Below are positions 56,326-64,000 of a DNA stretch of 64,000 nucleotides, one piece after another. How positions within the stretch are numbered: the stretch's first letter is position 1; every line of letters begins with the position of its first letter. Under the pieces are notes generated by a model. That model worked only from the letters and a program-made list of their open reading frames with translations. It was not told the DNA's origin and made no database searches. The stretch lies in contig NZ_CP060783.1 in NCBI RefSeq assembly GCF_014489535.1, positions 3,617,501-3,681,500 on the forward strand, read 5' to 3'. The position numbers and the translations under genes were made by a program. This DNA comes from Diaphorobacter aerolatus (GTDB lineage: Bacteria; Pseudomonadota; Gammaproteobacteria; Burkholderiales; Burkholderiaceae_C).

Positions 56326-58065
56326 TCATCCTTTCAACCCTGGAAAATCCTCTTCATAAAACTCGTATTCCCCCCGCTCCATCCCACGAACCTTCTCTCC
56401 CTCGTTCTTGCGCAGCTGCACCCGTCGAATCTTTCCGGAGATGGTCTTGGGCAGCTCGGTCACAAACTCGATCCGCCGCACCCGCTTGTAGGGCGCAAGC
56501 CTCGCGCGGGCAAAGGCAAAAATGTCTTCGGCCAGTTCCTTGCCCGGATGCGTGCCCGCCACGAGGATCAGATAGGCTTTTGGCACGGCAAGGCGCACCG
56601 GATCGGGACTCGGCACGATCGCGACCTCGGCGATCGCTTCATGTTCCATCAGGGCGCTTTCCAGCTCGAACGGGCTGATGCGGTAGTCGCTGGCCTTGAA
56701 CACGTCATCGGCCCGGCCCACGAAGGTGATGTAGCCATCGGCATCGCGCTCCGCGGTGTCGCCCGTGTGGTAGTAACCTTCGCGCATCACCTGCGCGGTC
56801 TTCTCGGGACTGTCCTCGTAGCCGACCATCAGCCCGAGCGGGCGTGGGTCAAGGCGTAGCGACACCTCGCCTTCGGTGCTTTCCTTGTCGTCCACGTCGA
56901 GCAGTACCACATCGTAGCCGGGCAGGGGGCGGCCCATCGAACCGGGTTTGAGCTTCTGGCCGGGCGTGTTGCCGATCTGCGCGCAGGTCTCGGTCTGGCC
57001 GAAGCCGTCGCGCAGCGTGAGGCCCCAGGCGTCCTGCACCTGATCGATGATCTCGGGGTTCAGTGGTTCACCTGCACCGATCACCTCGCGCAGCGTGAGG
57101 CCCTCGCGCCAGGGAGCCAGGTCTTCCTGAATCATCATGCGCCAGACGGTCGGCGGCGCGCACAGGCTCGTCACCTGATAGTCCTGCATGGCCTGCAGCA
57201 GCGCGTTGGCAGAAAAACGCGCGTAGTTGTAGATGAAGATGGTCGCGCCCGCGATCCACGGCGCGAAGAAGCAGCTCCAGGCATGCTTGGCCCATCCGGG
57301 CGAGCTGATGTTCAGATGCACGTCGCCGGGTTGCAGTCCGATCCAGTACATGGTCGACAAATGGCCCACCGGATAGCTCTGGTGCGTGTGCAGCACGAGC
57401 TTGGGTTTGGAGGTGGTGCCGCTGGTGAAATACAGCAGCAGCGGGTCGTTGGCGAACGTGCGGCCCTCGGGTGTGAACGCGCTGGTGTGCTGCGCGGCGT
57501 CGGCAAACGAGTGCCAGCCTTCCTGCCGCACGCCCACGTTGATGCGCGTGTATTCGCCCGACAGATCGCCGAACTTGTCAGTATGTGCGCTCGCGACGAT
57601 CACGTGGCGCACGTTGCCGCGATAGAGGCGATCCCGCAGATCGTCGGCGGTCAGCAGCATGGTTGCCGGAATCATCACGGCACCGAGCTTGATGCACGCG
57701 AGCATCAACTCCCACAGGGCCAACTCGTTGCCGAGCATGAGCAGCACGCGGTCGCCGCGCTTGACGCCGAGGCTGCGCAGCCAGTTCGCCACCTGCGACG
57801 AGCGTTCGCTCATCTCGCCGAAATTGCGCCGCGTCTGGCTGCCGTCCTCCTCGACGATGTGCAAGGCCGTGACCTCGTTGCCGCGCGCCATGTGGTCGAA
57901 ATAGTCGAGGGCCCAGTTGAACTCGCCAAGCTCGGGCCAGCGAAACTCCTTGTAGGCATGGTCGTATTCGGTACGGTGCTTTTGCAGGAAATCGCGCGCC
58001 GCGATGAAGGCGTCGCGTGATTGCTCGGGGCTGATGTGGGTGTTCGCGAGACTGGCTGTGGACAT
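56326..58065 (-). CDS. Acyl-CoA synthetase (AMP-forming, medium-chain/benzoate-type)
   Basis: 579 residues. Adenylate-forming fold: P-loop LYFTSGTTSKPKLVLHTHQS, GEPLNPEIIDQVQDAWG, DGFGQTETCAQIGNTPG, YYHTGDTAERDADGYITFVG, and the catalytic Lys in ELPKTISGKIRRVQL. The N terminus and PGWAKHAWSCFFAPW resemble the medium-chain/aryl-CoA ligases. AAGGAG lies eight bases from ATG 58065. The carboxylate substrate is not clear. Transcribed next to a LysR gene of the same strand. Confidence 0.88.
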   Translation of the reverse strand: MSTASLANTHISPEQSRDAFIAARDFLQKHRTEYDHAYKEFRWPELGEFNWALDYFDHMARGNEVTALHIVEEDGSQTRRNFGEMSERSSQVANWLRSLGVKRGDRVLLMLGNELALWELMLACIKLGAVMIPATMLLTADDLRDRLYRGNVRHVIVASAHTDKFGDLSGEYTRINVGVRQEGWHSFADAAQHTSAFTPEGRTFANDPLLLYFTSGTTSKPKLVLHTHQSYPVGHLSTMYWIGLQPGDVHLNISSPGWAKHAWSCFFAPWIAGATIFIYNYARFSANALLQAMQDYQVTSLCAPPTVWRMMIQEDLAPWREGLTLREVIGAGEPLNPEIIDQVQDAWGLTLRDGFGQTETCAQIGNTPGQKLKPGSMGRPLPGYDVVLLDVDDKESTEGEVSLRLDPRPLGLMVGYEDSPEKTAQVMREGYYHTGDTAERDADGYITFVGRADDVFKASDYRISPFELESALMEHEAIAEVAIVPSPDPVRLAVPKAYLILVAGTHPGKELAEDIFAFARARLAPYKRVRRIEFVTELPKTISGKIRRVQLRKNEGEKVRGMERGEYEFYEEDFPGLKG

Positions 58066-58287
58066 GTACGGGGCTCCTTGAATCTGCGTTGCGGGTGCGC
58101 GCCTCGGCACGCTCGGGGTCGGTACGTTTTGAAGAAGAGAAGAGGAAAACAGTTCCTGAATGTAGGGCGAATGGATTGCATTGCGAGTCGCCGTTACCGC
58201 AACGCTGGTTGCAATATGCGCCAGACGATGGCTCTCATGATCTGCTCGTGACCCGCAATTCTTGAGTGCGTGGCGAGTGCCTGGCTG

Positions 58288-59241
58288 TCAGTCGATGGAT
58301 GATTTCGTCACCGCCTGCAAAAAGTCGAGCATCGCGCGCAGCTTTGGCGGAATGCGCGGGCCGGGTGCGTGCACCGCATAGGCCATGCGCGGCGCGTAGC
58401 CGCCGGTCAGTTGCCACCGGGGCAGCACTTGAACCAGCCGACCCGCCGCAATGGCCGGTTCGGCGACCACATCCACCACCAGCCCGATGCCGGTATCTGC
58501 GTCGCTGCACAGCGCCTGCACAAGGCCGACGCTGCTGGCGATGGTGAGCGGCGTGTTGAGGCGGATCTTGACCGGCGGTGGTGCGACGGACGCCTCCGAC
58601 GCATCGGCGGGAACGAATTCGACGGCATTTTGAAACGCGCCATAGCCGAGCGTCATGCAGCGATGACGGCTCAGATCGGCAGGCGACTTCAGCGGCGGGT
58701 GCGTCTCGAAATAGTCGCGATGCGCCACCAGCAGATAGCGCACCTCACGCAGTGGCTGCGCCACGAGCGACAGCGGGAGGGCTTCGTGCGTGCTGATGCG
58801 AATCGCCAGATCGATGCCCTGCGCGTTCAGATCGACCATCGCATCGCTCATGCCGAGCTGCACGTGTACGTCGGGCCATTGGCTGCAAAAACGCGGCAGC
58901 AGCGGCGCGAGCCACAGATCGCCGAACACGACCGGCGCGCTGATGCGCAGCACGCCCTGCGGTTGTTGGCGATGGGCACTCGCCATTGCCACGGCCTGCT
59001 CGGCATTCATCAACATCTGCATGCAGGCTTCGTGCACTTCGCTGCCGACCTCGGTCAGCGACAGCGCACGGGTGGTGCGGTGCAGGAGCTTGACGCCCAG
59101 GCGCAGCTCCAGCCGCCCGATGCTGCGGCTTACCGCAGACGTGGTCAGCCCCATCTCGCGCGCGGCGGCGGCGAATCCACTGCGCGCGACGACATGCGCA
59201 AAAACCTCCAGATCGGCCAATGGCAAGGCGTCGTAGTTCAT
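58288..59241 (-). CDS. LysR-type transcriptional regulator
   Basis: 317 residues. Helix-turn-helix FAHVVARSGFAAAAREMGLT and TSAVSRSIGRLE, then LLHRTTRALSLTEVG and an effector domain (GVLRISAPVVFGDLWLAPLL). It is divergent from the EamA gene with 152 nt between them, the usual arrangement of a LysR regulator and its target, so the exporter is the likelier target than the CoA ligase downstream. Confidence 0.9.
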   Translation of the reverse strand: MNYDALPLADLEVFAHVVARSGFAAAAREMGLTTSAVSRSIGRLELRLGVKLLHRTTRALSLTEVGSEVHEACMQMLMNAEQAVAMASAHRQQPQGVLRISAPVVFGDLWLAPLLPRFCSQWPDVHVQLGMSDAMVDLNAQGIDLAIRISTHEALPLSLVAQPLREVRYLLVAHRDYFETHPPLKSPADLSRHRCMTLGYGAFQNAVEFVPADASEASVAPPPVKIRLNTPLTIASSVGLVQALCSDADTGIGLVVDVVAEPAIAAGRLVQVLPRWQLTGGYAPRMAYAVHAPGPRIPPKLRAMLDFLQAVTKSSID

Positions 59242-59393
59242 CGTGATGCAGCGTGAATCAATGTTGAAATGAAATCAACAAATCTTTGTTTTGAACGTTC
59301 ATTGTTGATTTTGAAGGCCTGCGACATCATCCCTCAAACGGCGCAAACGACCAACGGTGTTTGCGAAAAAGAAGGAAGAAAGGAAGCAATAAC

Positions 59394-60365
59394 ATGAGCA
59401 GTACCCAATCCGTATGCCCGGCCCCGAGTTCTGCGGCCGCGTCGGCAAGCACCGCGAATGCGCGCGGCGGCGGCGTCTGGCGCATGGCGCTGGCCATGGC
59501 TTTGTCGGGCACGATTGGTCTGTTCGTGGTCGAGAGCGGTCTTCCGGTGGAGTGGGTGGTGCTTTTGCGCTGCGTGATCGGTGCTGCGGCACTGGGCCTA
59601 TGGATCGTGGCGCGTCACGAGTGGGTGGCACTCGAAGGCCATGACCTGCGCTGGATGGTGGTGGGTGGCGTGGCATTGGTCATCAACTGGGTGGCGCTGT
59701 TTCATGCCTACGCGTTCGCGGGCATCGGCATCGCGACCGTGGTCTACAACGTGCAGCCGTTTTTTCTGGTGCTGGTGGCGGCACTGCAGGGCGAGGTCAT
59801 CGGATGGCGCAGAGTGCCCTTCATGGTGCTGGCGCTCGCGGGCGTGGTTTTGAGCAGTGGCGCGGTGCATGAGTTGCAGCTTGCGCACACCGCCGCGCCG
59901 CATGGGCAAATGGTGTATGGCGTGCTGCTGAGCCTGCTGGCGGCCGCGCTGTACACGCTGACCGTGGTGGCAACGCGGCGCGTCAAGCGCGTGCCGCCGG
60001 CGCAGACCGCGATGTTGCAGATGACGGCGGGCGGCGCGCTGCTTGCACTGTGGGCCTTGTCCAGCGTGCTATCGGGCGCGCCATCGCGCTTTGCCAACGT
60101 GCCGCTGGCGCAGATGGTGGCATGCATCGTCACGCTCGGGCTGGTGCACACGGCGGTGATGTATGTGCTGATGTATGGCGCGTTCCAGCGACTCGGTGCG
60201 GCGGGAATTGCGATCCTGAGCTTCATCTACCCGGCGATTGCGCTGACCGTGGATCTGCTGTGGTTTGGCGTCCGGCCCGATGTCTGGCAATGGCTCGGCA
60301 TGGCGATGATCGCCCTCGCGATTGCCGGGTACCGCGCCGGGGAATTGCGCGCCGCGCGTGGCTGA
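59394..60365 (+). CDS. EamA/DMT-family transporter
   Basis: 323 residues, about ten hydrophobic segments in two EamA repeats (ALSGTIGLFVVESGLPVEWV; VYGVLLSLLAAALYTLTVVA), ending FIYPAIALTVDLLWFGV, as in this family. AGGAAG lies upstream of ATG 59394. Family members export or import small metabolites; the substrate is unknown. Divergent from the LysR gene. Confidence 0.88.
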   Translation: MSSTQSVCPAPSSAAASASTANARGGGVWRMALAMALSGTIGLFVVESGLPVEWVVLLRCVIGAAALGLWIVARHEWVALEGHDLRWMVVGGVALVINWVALFHAYAFAGIGIATVVYNVQPFFLVLVAALQGEVIGWRRVPFMVLALAGVVLSSGAVHELQLAHTAAPHGQMVYGVLLSLLAAALYTLTVVATRRVKRVPPAQTAMLQMTAGGALLALWALSSVLSGAPSRFANVPLAQMVACIVTLGLVHTAVMYVLMYGAFQRLGAAGIAILSFIYPAIALTVDLLWFGVRPDVWQWLGMAMIALAIAGYRAGELRAARG

Positions 60366-60413
60366 TTGAGGCTCTACCGCCATGCATAATGCGTCGCAAG
60401 GAGATTCGACGCC

Positions 60414-60917
60414 ATGGCGCAAAACGTGCTTGCCATCTATCCAGGAACCTTCGACCCGATCACGCTGGGCCATGAGGACATCGTGCGCCGTGCCGCGCAG
60501 CTGTTTGATCGTGTGATCGTTGCCGTGGCCGCCGGTCACCACAAGAAGACGCTGTTCAATCTGGAAGAGCGCATCGCCATGGTGCGCGAGGCCTGCCATC
60601 CCTGGCCGCAGGTGCAGGTAGAGAGCTTCGACGGGCTGATGCGCGATTTCGTGGTGGGCCGTGGCGGCAAGGCCATGGTGCGCGGCCTTCGCGCGGTGAC
60701 GGATTTCGACTACGAGTTCCAGCTTGCGGGCATGAATCGCCATCTGATGCCCGAAGTGGAGACGGTATTCCTCACGCCGGGCGACAAGTACCAGTTCATC
60801 AGCAGCACCTTCGTGCGCGAGATCGCATCGCTCGGCGGCGAGGTGGACAAGTTCGTGTCGGCCAACGTGCAGCAAAAACTCGACGAGAAGCTGGCGCTCA
60901 AGAAGACGCCGTCATAA
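60414..60917 (+). CDS. coaD: Phosphopantetheine adenylyltransferase
   Basis: 167 residues. The nucleotidyltransferase motif is YPGTFDPITLGHEDIVRRAA, the phosphopantetheine site FDGLMRDFVVGRGGKAMVRG and RAVTDFDYEFQLAGMNR, and the C-terminal signature ISSTFVREIASLGGEV. Catalyses the penultimate step of CoA synthesis. GGAGA precedes ATG 60414. Confidence 0.96.
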   Translation: MAQNVLAIYPGTFDPITLGHEDIVRRAAQLFDRVIVAVAAGHHKKTLFNLEERIAMVREACHPWPQVQVESFDGLMRDFVVGRGGKAMVRGLRAVTDFDYEFQLAGMNRHLMPEVETVFLTPGDKYQFISSTFVREIASLGGEVDKFVSANVQQKLDEKLALKKTPS

Positions 60918-60970
60918 AAGGATTCCGCCGCTGCCCGATCCGGGCGAGCCGCACGATCACCAACCCTTTG

Positions 60971-60992
60971 AACAGACCCACGTGGGTCTGTT
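60971..60992. promoter_or_regulatory. Perfect palindrome after coaD
   Basis: AACAGACCCA, CG, TGGGTCTGTT: an 11-bp-arm palindrome with no loop bases and no T run after it. It is 54 nt past the coaD stop. It could be a stem of a weak terminator or a protein-binding site upstream of the siderophore receptor. Confidence 0.45.
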
Positions 60993-61105
60993 GCCGTTGG
61001 TGCGTGCAGGGCATGAAGTTCGCGTGCGGACAAGTCAACCTGATTGATAATTGACTTGTCGCCTTTGTGTGATTTTGTTGACATTGATTGCGTTACAAGA
61101 TGAAA

Positions 61106-61128
61106 TGCGAATGAATGTTATTCGTATT
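61106..61128 (+). promoter_or_regulatory. Fur-box-like site upstream of siderophore receptor
   Basis: The imperfect palindrome GCGAATGAATGTTATTCGT, with arms CGAAT/ATTCG, has the spacing and AT pattern of Fur boxes. It ends about 20 nt before the receptor start. Iron repression is expected for this receptor family. Confidence 0.55.
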
Positions 61129-61146
61129 AAATTGATCGCTATATCC

Positions 61147-63392
61147 ATGTCCAATTCAAAACACATTGTCTGGTTTGCCTTGTCTGCTATCGCTTTTGCG
61201 GTTCAGGGACTGGCCCAGGCGCAAACCGTCGAGTCCACCGGAGAAGACGCCAAGACACTTCCTGTAACCACCGTGCGTGCCACGGCGGAGCAGGAACTCA
61301 AGCAGGCGCTCGGCGTGTCGGTCATCACGCGGCAAGATCTCGAGGAGCGGGCGCCGGCCAACGACCTCTCGGAGTTGATCCGCACCATGCCGGGCGTGAA
61401 CCTGACGGGCAACTCCGCCTCGGGCCAGTTCGGCAACAGCCGCCAGATCGACCTGCGCGGCATGGGGCCCGAGAACACGATGATCATGATCGACGGGAAA
61501 CCCGTGCAGTCGCGCAATGCCTCGAAGATGGGCCGGTCCGGCGAACGCGACACGCGTGGTGATTCGAACTGGGTGCCGGTCGAGGCCATCGAAAGCATCG
61601 AGGTGATCCGTGGTCCGGCGGCCGCGCGCTACGGTTCGGGCGCGGGGGTGGGGTGGTCAACATCATCACGAAGAAGCCGGGCGACAAGTTCGCCGGATCT
61701 GCCACCGTGTACACCAACCGTCCCGAGCATTCCGAGGAAGGCGACACGCGGCGTGCGAGCTTCAACCTCTCGGGGCCGGTGGCCGAGAACTTCTCGTTCC
61801 GGCTGTACGGCAACGTGGCCAAGACCGATGCGGATGACACTTCGCTCAACAGCCATGTCTCCGGCCTGAAACTGCCGCCCGCCGGGCGCGAAGGTGTGCG
61901 CAATCGCGACCTCAACGCATTGCTGCGCTGGGACCTGACGCCGCAGCAGGTCCTTGAACTCGAAACGGGTGTGAGCCGCCAGGGCAACATCTACACCGGC
62001 GAGCGACTGATGGACAGCAACACCAATGCCAACAACATGCTGGCATTGCTCGGTCAGGAAACCAACATCACGCATCGCAACACCGTCGGACTCACGCATC
62101 GCGGCCAATGGGACTGGGGAACATCGCGATTGCTGTTCCAGACGGAGAACACCCGCCGCACGCAGTATCCCGTGGGCCTGGCGGGCGGAGCCGAAGGTTC
62201 GATCACGTCGACCGCCGCGAGCAACATGGTGACGTCGAGACTCCACAATTATTTTCTGAACGGCGAGGTGAACACGCCGTTCAACCTGGGTGGACAACGG
62301 CATATGCTCACCTCGGGCTTTGAATACCGCAACGAAAAGCTCGACGATCCCGGTGCGAACCGGCAGTCGTCCATCAGCAGCTCAGGCGACGACATCTCGC
62401 GCCTGACCGGCTCGGGCGGCCAGCGCACCGGCAAGGCCGACGCGCAGACCTGGGCCATTTATGTGGAAGACAACTTCGAGCCGCTCAAGAGCCTGATCGT
62501 TACGCCGGGCCTGCGATTCGACCATCACAGTCAGTCCGGCAACAACTGGAGTCCAAGCCTCAACACCACCTACCATCTGAGTGAGCAATGGTCGGTCAAG
62601 GGCGGCGTGGCGCGGGCGTTCAAGGCACCGAATCTCTACCAGACCAACTCGAACTATCTCTACTACACGCGCGGCAACGGCTGCCCGCTGAATTCGCCGA
62701 GCATCGGCGGCGGCTGCTATATCCGTGGCAATCCCGACCTGCACGCCGAGACCAGCGTCAACAAGGAGCTGGGCCTCGCGTTCAACGGCGGCGAAGGTCT
62801 GGACGCAAGCCTGAGCTACTTCCAGAACGACTACCGGAACAAGATCTACGCCGAGATGAACGACAACGCTCCGACCGTGATTGGCCGGACCAAGGTGTTC
62901 CAGTGGATGAACGCAAGCCGCGCTGTCGTGCGTGGCGTCGAGGGCAATCTCACGCTGCCGCTGCTCGGCAAGCGCGGTGACACGCTCAAGTGGATCAACA
63001 ACTTCACCTACATGATCAAGAACCACAACAAGGCCACTCAGCAGCCCTTGTCGGTGATTCCCGAGTACACGGTCAACTCCACGCTTGACTGGCGCGTCAC
63101 GCCGCAATGGTCGACCCAGTTGTACGCCACGTTCTATGGTCGTCAGAAGCCGCGCACCATCGGCTCCGGAGGTTATGCAGCGACGGGCAATGCGTTGACG
63201 GAACTGGGCTCCTACGCCACCTTCGGCCTCGGTGCGCAGTATCAGGTCAGGCGCGAGCTGTCGCTGAACTTCGGCGTCAACAACATCGCAGACAAGCGCC
63301 TGTTCCGCAATGCGTCGAATTCCGCGGGCGGTGCCGCCACCTACAACGAACCTGGACGCACGTACTACGTGTCGCTGACGGGCAGGTTCTGA
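61147..63392 (+). CDS. fepA: FepA/PfeA-like TonB-dependent catecholate siderophore receptor (one apparent frameshift)
   Basis: Signal peptide (IVWFALSAIAFAVQGLAQA), then the plug domain with close FepA-type sequence: ANDLSELIRTMPGVNLTGNS, RQIDLRGMGPENTMIMIDGK, SIEVIRGPAAARYGSGA. After a break at 61643 (GGGGG probably GGGGGG) the next frame continues GGVVNIITKKPGDKFAG and the 22-strand barrel, ending TYYVSLTGRF with terminal Phe. Repair gives 748 codons, the family norm. A Fur-like site precedes it. Ferric enterobactin or a related catecholate is the likely ligand. Confidence 0.9.
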
Positions 63393-64000
63393 GTCGTCTG
63401 GGGCGGCGCGTTGCGTGAGGCGGCTGCGATGCGCTGCTCGCAGACCACCTTATGCACGAAGCGCATTTTCTGCAGCGCCTGCGCGCTGAGCGCAAATGGG
63501 TAGGCGTCGTTCTGCCCGAGGCTGCGCGTCAGGCTGTTGAGCAACAAGGTGGTCGGCACCAGGGCCGAGAGCATGCTCTCGAACGGCGGCGGCGGCATGA
63601 TGAACGGGTCGATCATCGTGAAGTGCCGATCTCCGAGCGGACTCGGCACGTTGATCTCGGTATCGAAACTCTTGGCGGTCTCGAGCAGATCCATCAGGTG
63701 CAGATAGTGCGCCCAGGTTTCCGCCCAGTCCTCCCATGGGTGGGCCGTGGCATAGGCGCTCACGTGCGTGTTCTGCCAGGCGTGGTCGGGCATGGGCGTG
63801 CGCGCGTAGTAGTCCTCCAGCGACTGGCCGTAGTCCTGCCGTTCGTCACCGAAGATGTGGCGGAATTCTTCGAGCCGTTGATTGCCTGCGCGCCCGATCA
63901 GCACGTCCCAGTAGTAGTGGCCGATCTCGTGCCTCAGGTGGCCGAGCAGCGTGCGGTAGGGCTCATGGAACGCGAGCCTTCTGCGTGCGCGCTCGTCGTC
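63365..64000 (-). CDS. Zinc-binding metallopeptidase-like protein, 5' end outside window
   Basis: The frame is open to the window edge. It contains HEIGHYYWD, an HExxH zinc site, preceded by LLGHLR and followed by LEEFRHIFGDERQDYGQSLE, in which the Glu/Asp may be the third ligand. This pattern fits the putative zinc-binding metallopeptidases annotated as Peptidase_Mx, which often have an N-terminal zinc ribbon (outside the window). The 3' end overlaps the receptor gene by 28 nt, convergent. Confidence 0.75.
   Translation of the reverse strand, partial: DDERARRRLAFHEPYRTLLGHLRHEIGHYYWDVLIGRAGNQRLEEFRHIFGDERQDYGQSLEDYYARTPMPDHAWQNTHVSAYATAHPWEDWAETWAHYLHLMDLLETAKSFDTEINVPSPLGDRHFTMIDPFIMPPPPFESMLSALVPTTLLLNSLTRSLGQNDAYPFALSAQALQKMRFVHKVVCEQRIAAASRNAPPQTTQNLPVSDT

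Overview
The window looks like a chromosomal segment of a high-GC betaproteobacterium, most likely Burkholderiales and probably Comamonadaceae. The evidence is the gene set and gene order: a coxBAC cluster with the small assembly protein, ctaG, a DUF2970 gene, surf1, ctaA, ctaB and sco; pcaIJ-pcaF-pcaD; ftsY-M16-M16-rsmD; a Bug-type solute-binding protein; and DUF1841. This assignment rests on family recognition, not on a database search.

Layout. 1-830: the end of a VOC-fold gene carrying an in-frame amber codon, and tRNA-Arg(CCT). 827-9912 (minus): a probable operon moxR-type ATPase, small membrane protein, GNAT, VWA protein, tamA, tamB. 10039-12665: a diheme cytochrome c, a tandem universal stress protein and DUF1841. 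12714-13130: three diverged copies of a ~105-bp intergenic module, each with a perfect DnaA-box sequence. 13161-18393: an IclR regulator divergent from the beta-ketoadipate genes pcaI, pcaJ, pcaF and pcaD; a 167-bp tandem array of REP-like hairpins lies between pcaF and pcaD. 18398-22907: a KefB/C-type antiporter, a LysE-type exporter, an orphan ParA-like ATPase and a LysR regulator. 22909-27468: a three-gene GMC flavoprotein dehydrogenase operon (Tat-exported small subunit, flavoprotein, triheme cytochrome c) bounded by two decayed IS481-family ends in the same orientation. 27469-29687: trmL, comF and a BioC-like methyltransferase. 30162-41394: the aa3-type cytochrome c oxidase cluster with its heme A, copper and SURF1 assembly genes, interrupted by a low-GC patch and two unrecognised genes. 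41402-43539: a Bug protein, and rpoH preceded by a perfect CIRCE operator. 43560-51204: an accessory region with an IS5-type insertion that splits a 94-codon gene, a small membrane protein, an ankyrin-repeat protein and a large PAAR/Rhs protein. 51396-60917: ftsY, two M16 peptidases, rsmD, an inserted acyl-CoA synthetase/LysR/EamA block, and coaD. 61147-64000: a FepA-like siderophore receptor and the start of a Zn-metallopeptidase.

How the genes work together. The cox block is a near-complete gene set for building one aa3-type terminal oxidase. The pca block takes beta-ketoadipate enol-lactone to succinyl-CoA and acetyl-CoA. TamA and TamB form an envelope protein or lipid transport module. 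The Rhs gene and the ankyrin gene overlap by ATGA, as expected for a toxin-immunity pair.

A caution on quality. At least 14 genes, many of them normally essential or highly conserved (coxB, ctaB, tamA, tamB, moxR), are broken by about 20 one-base losses, nearly all in runs of three to five G or C. Adding one base at each site restores every one to a full-length frame. I read these as homopolymer under-calls in the sequence rather than real pseudogenes, and list those genes as single CDSs with the break noted.
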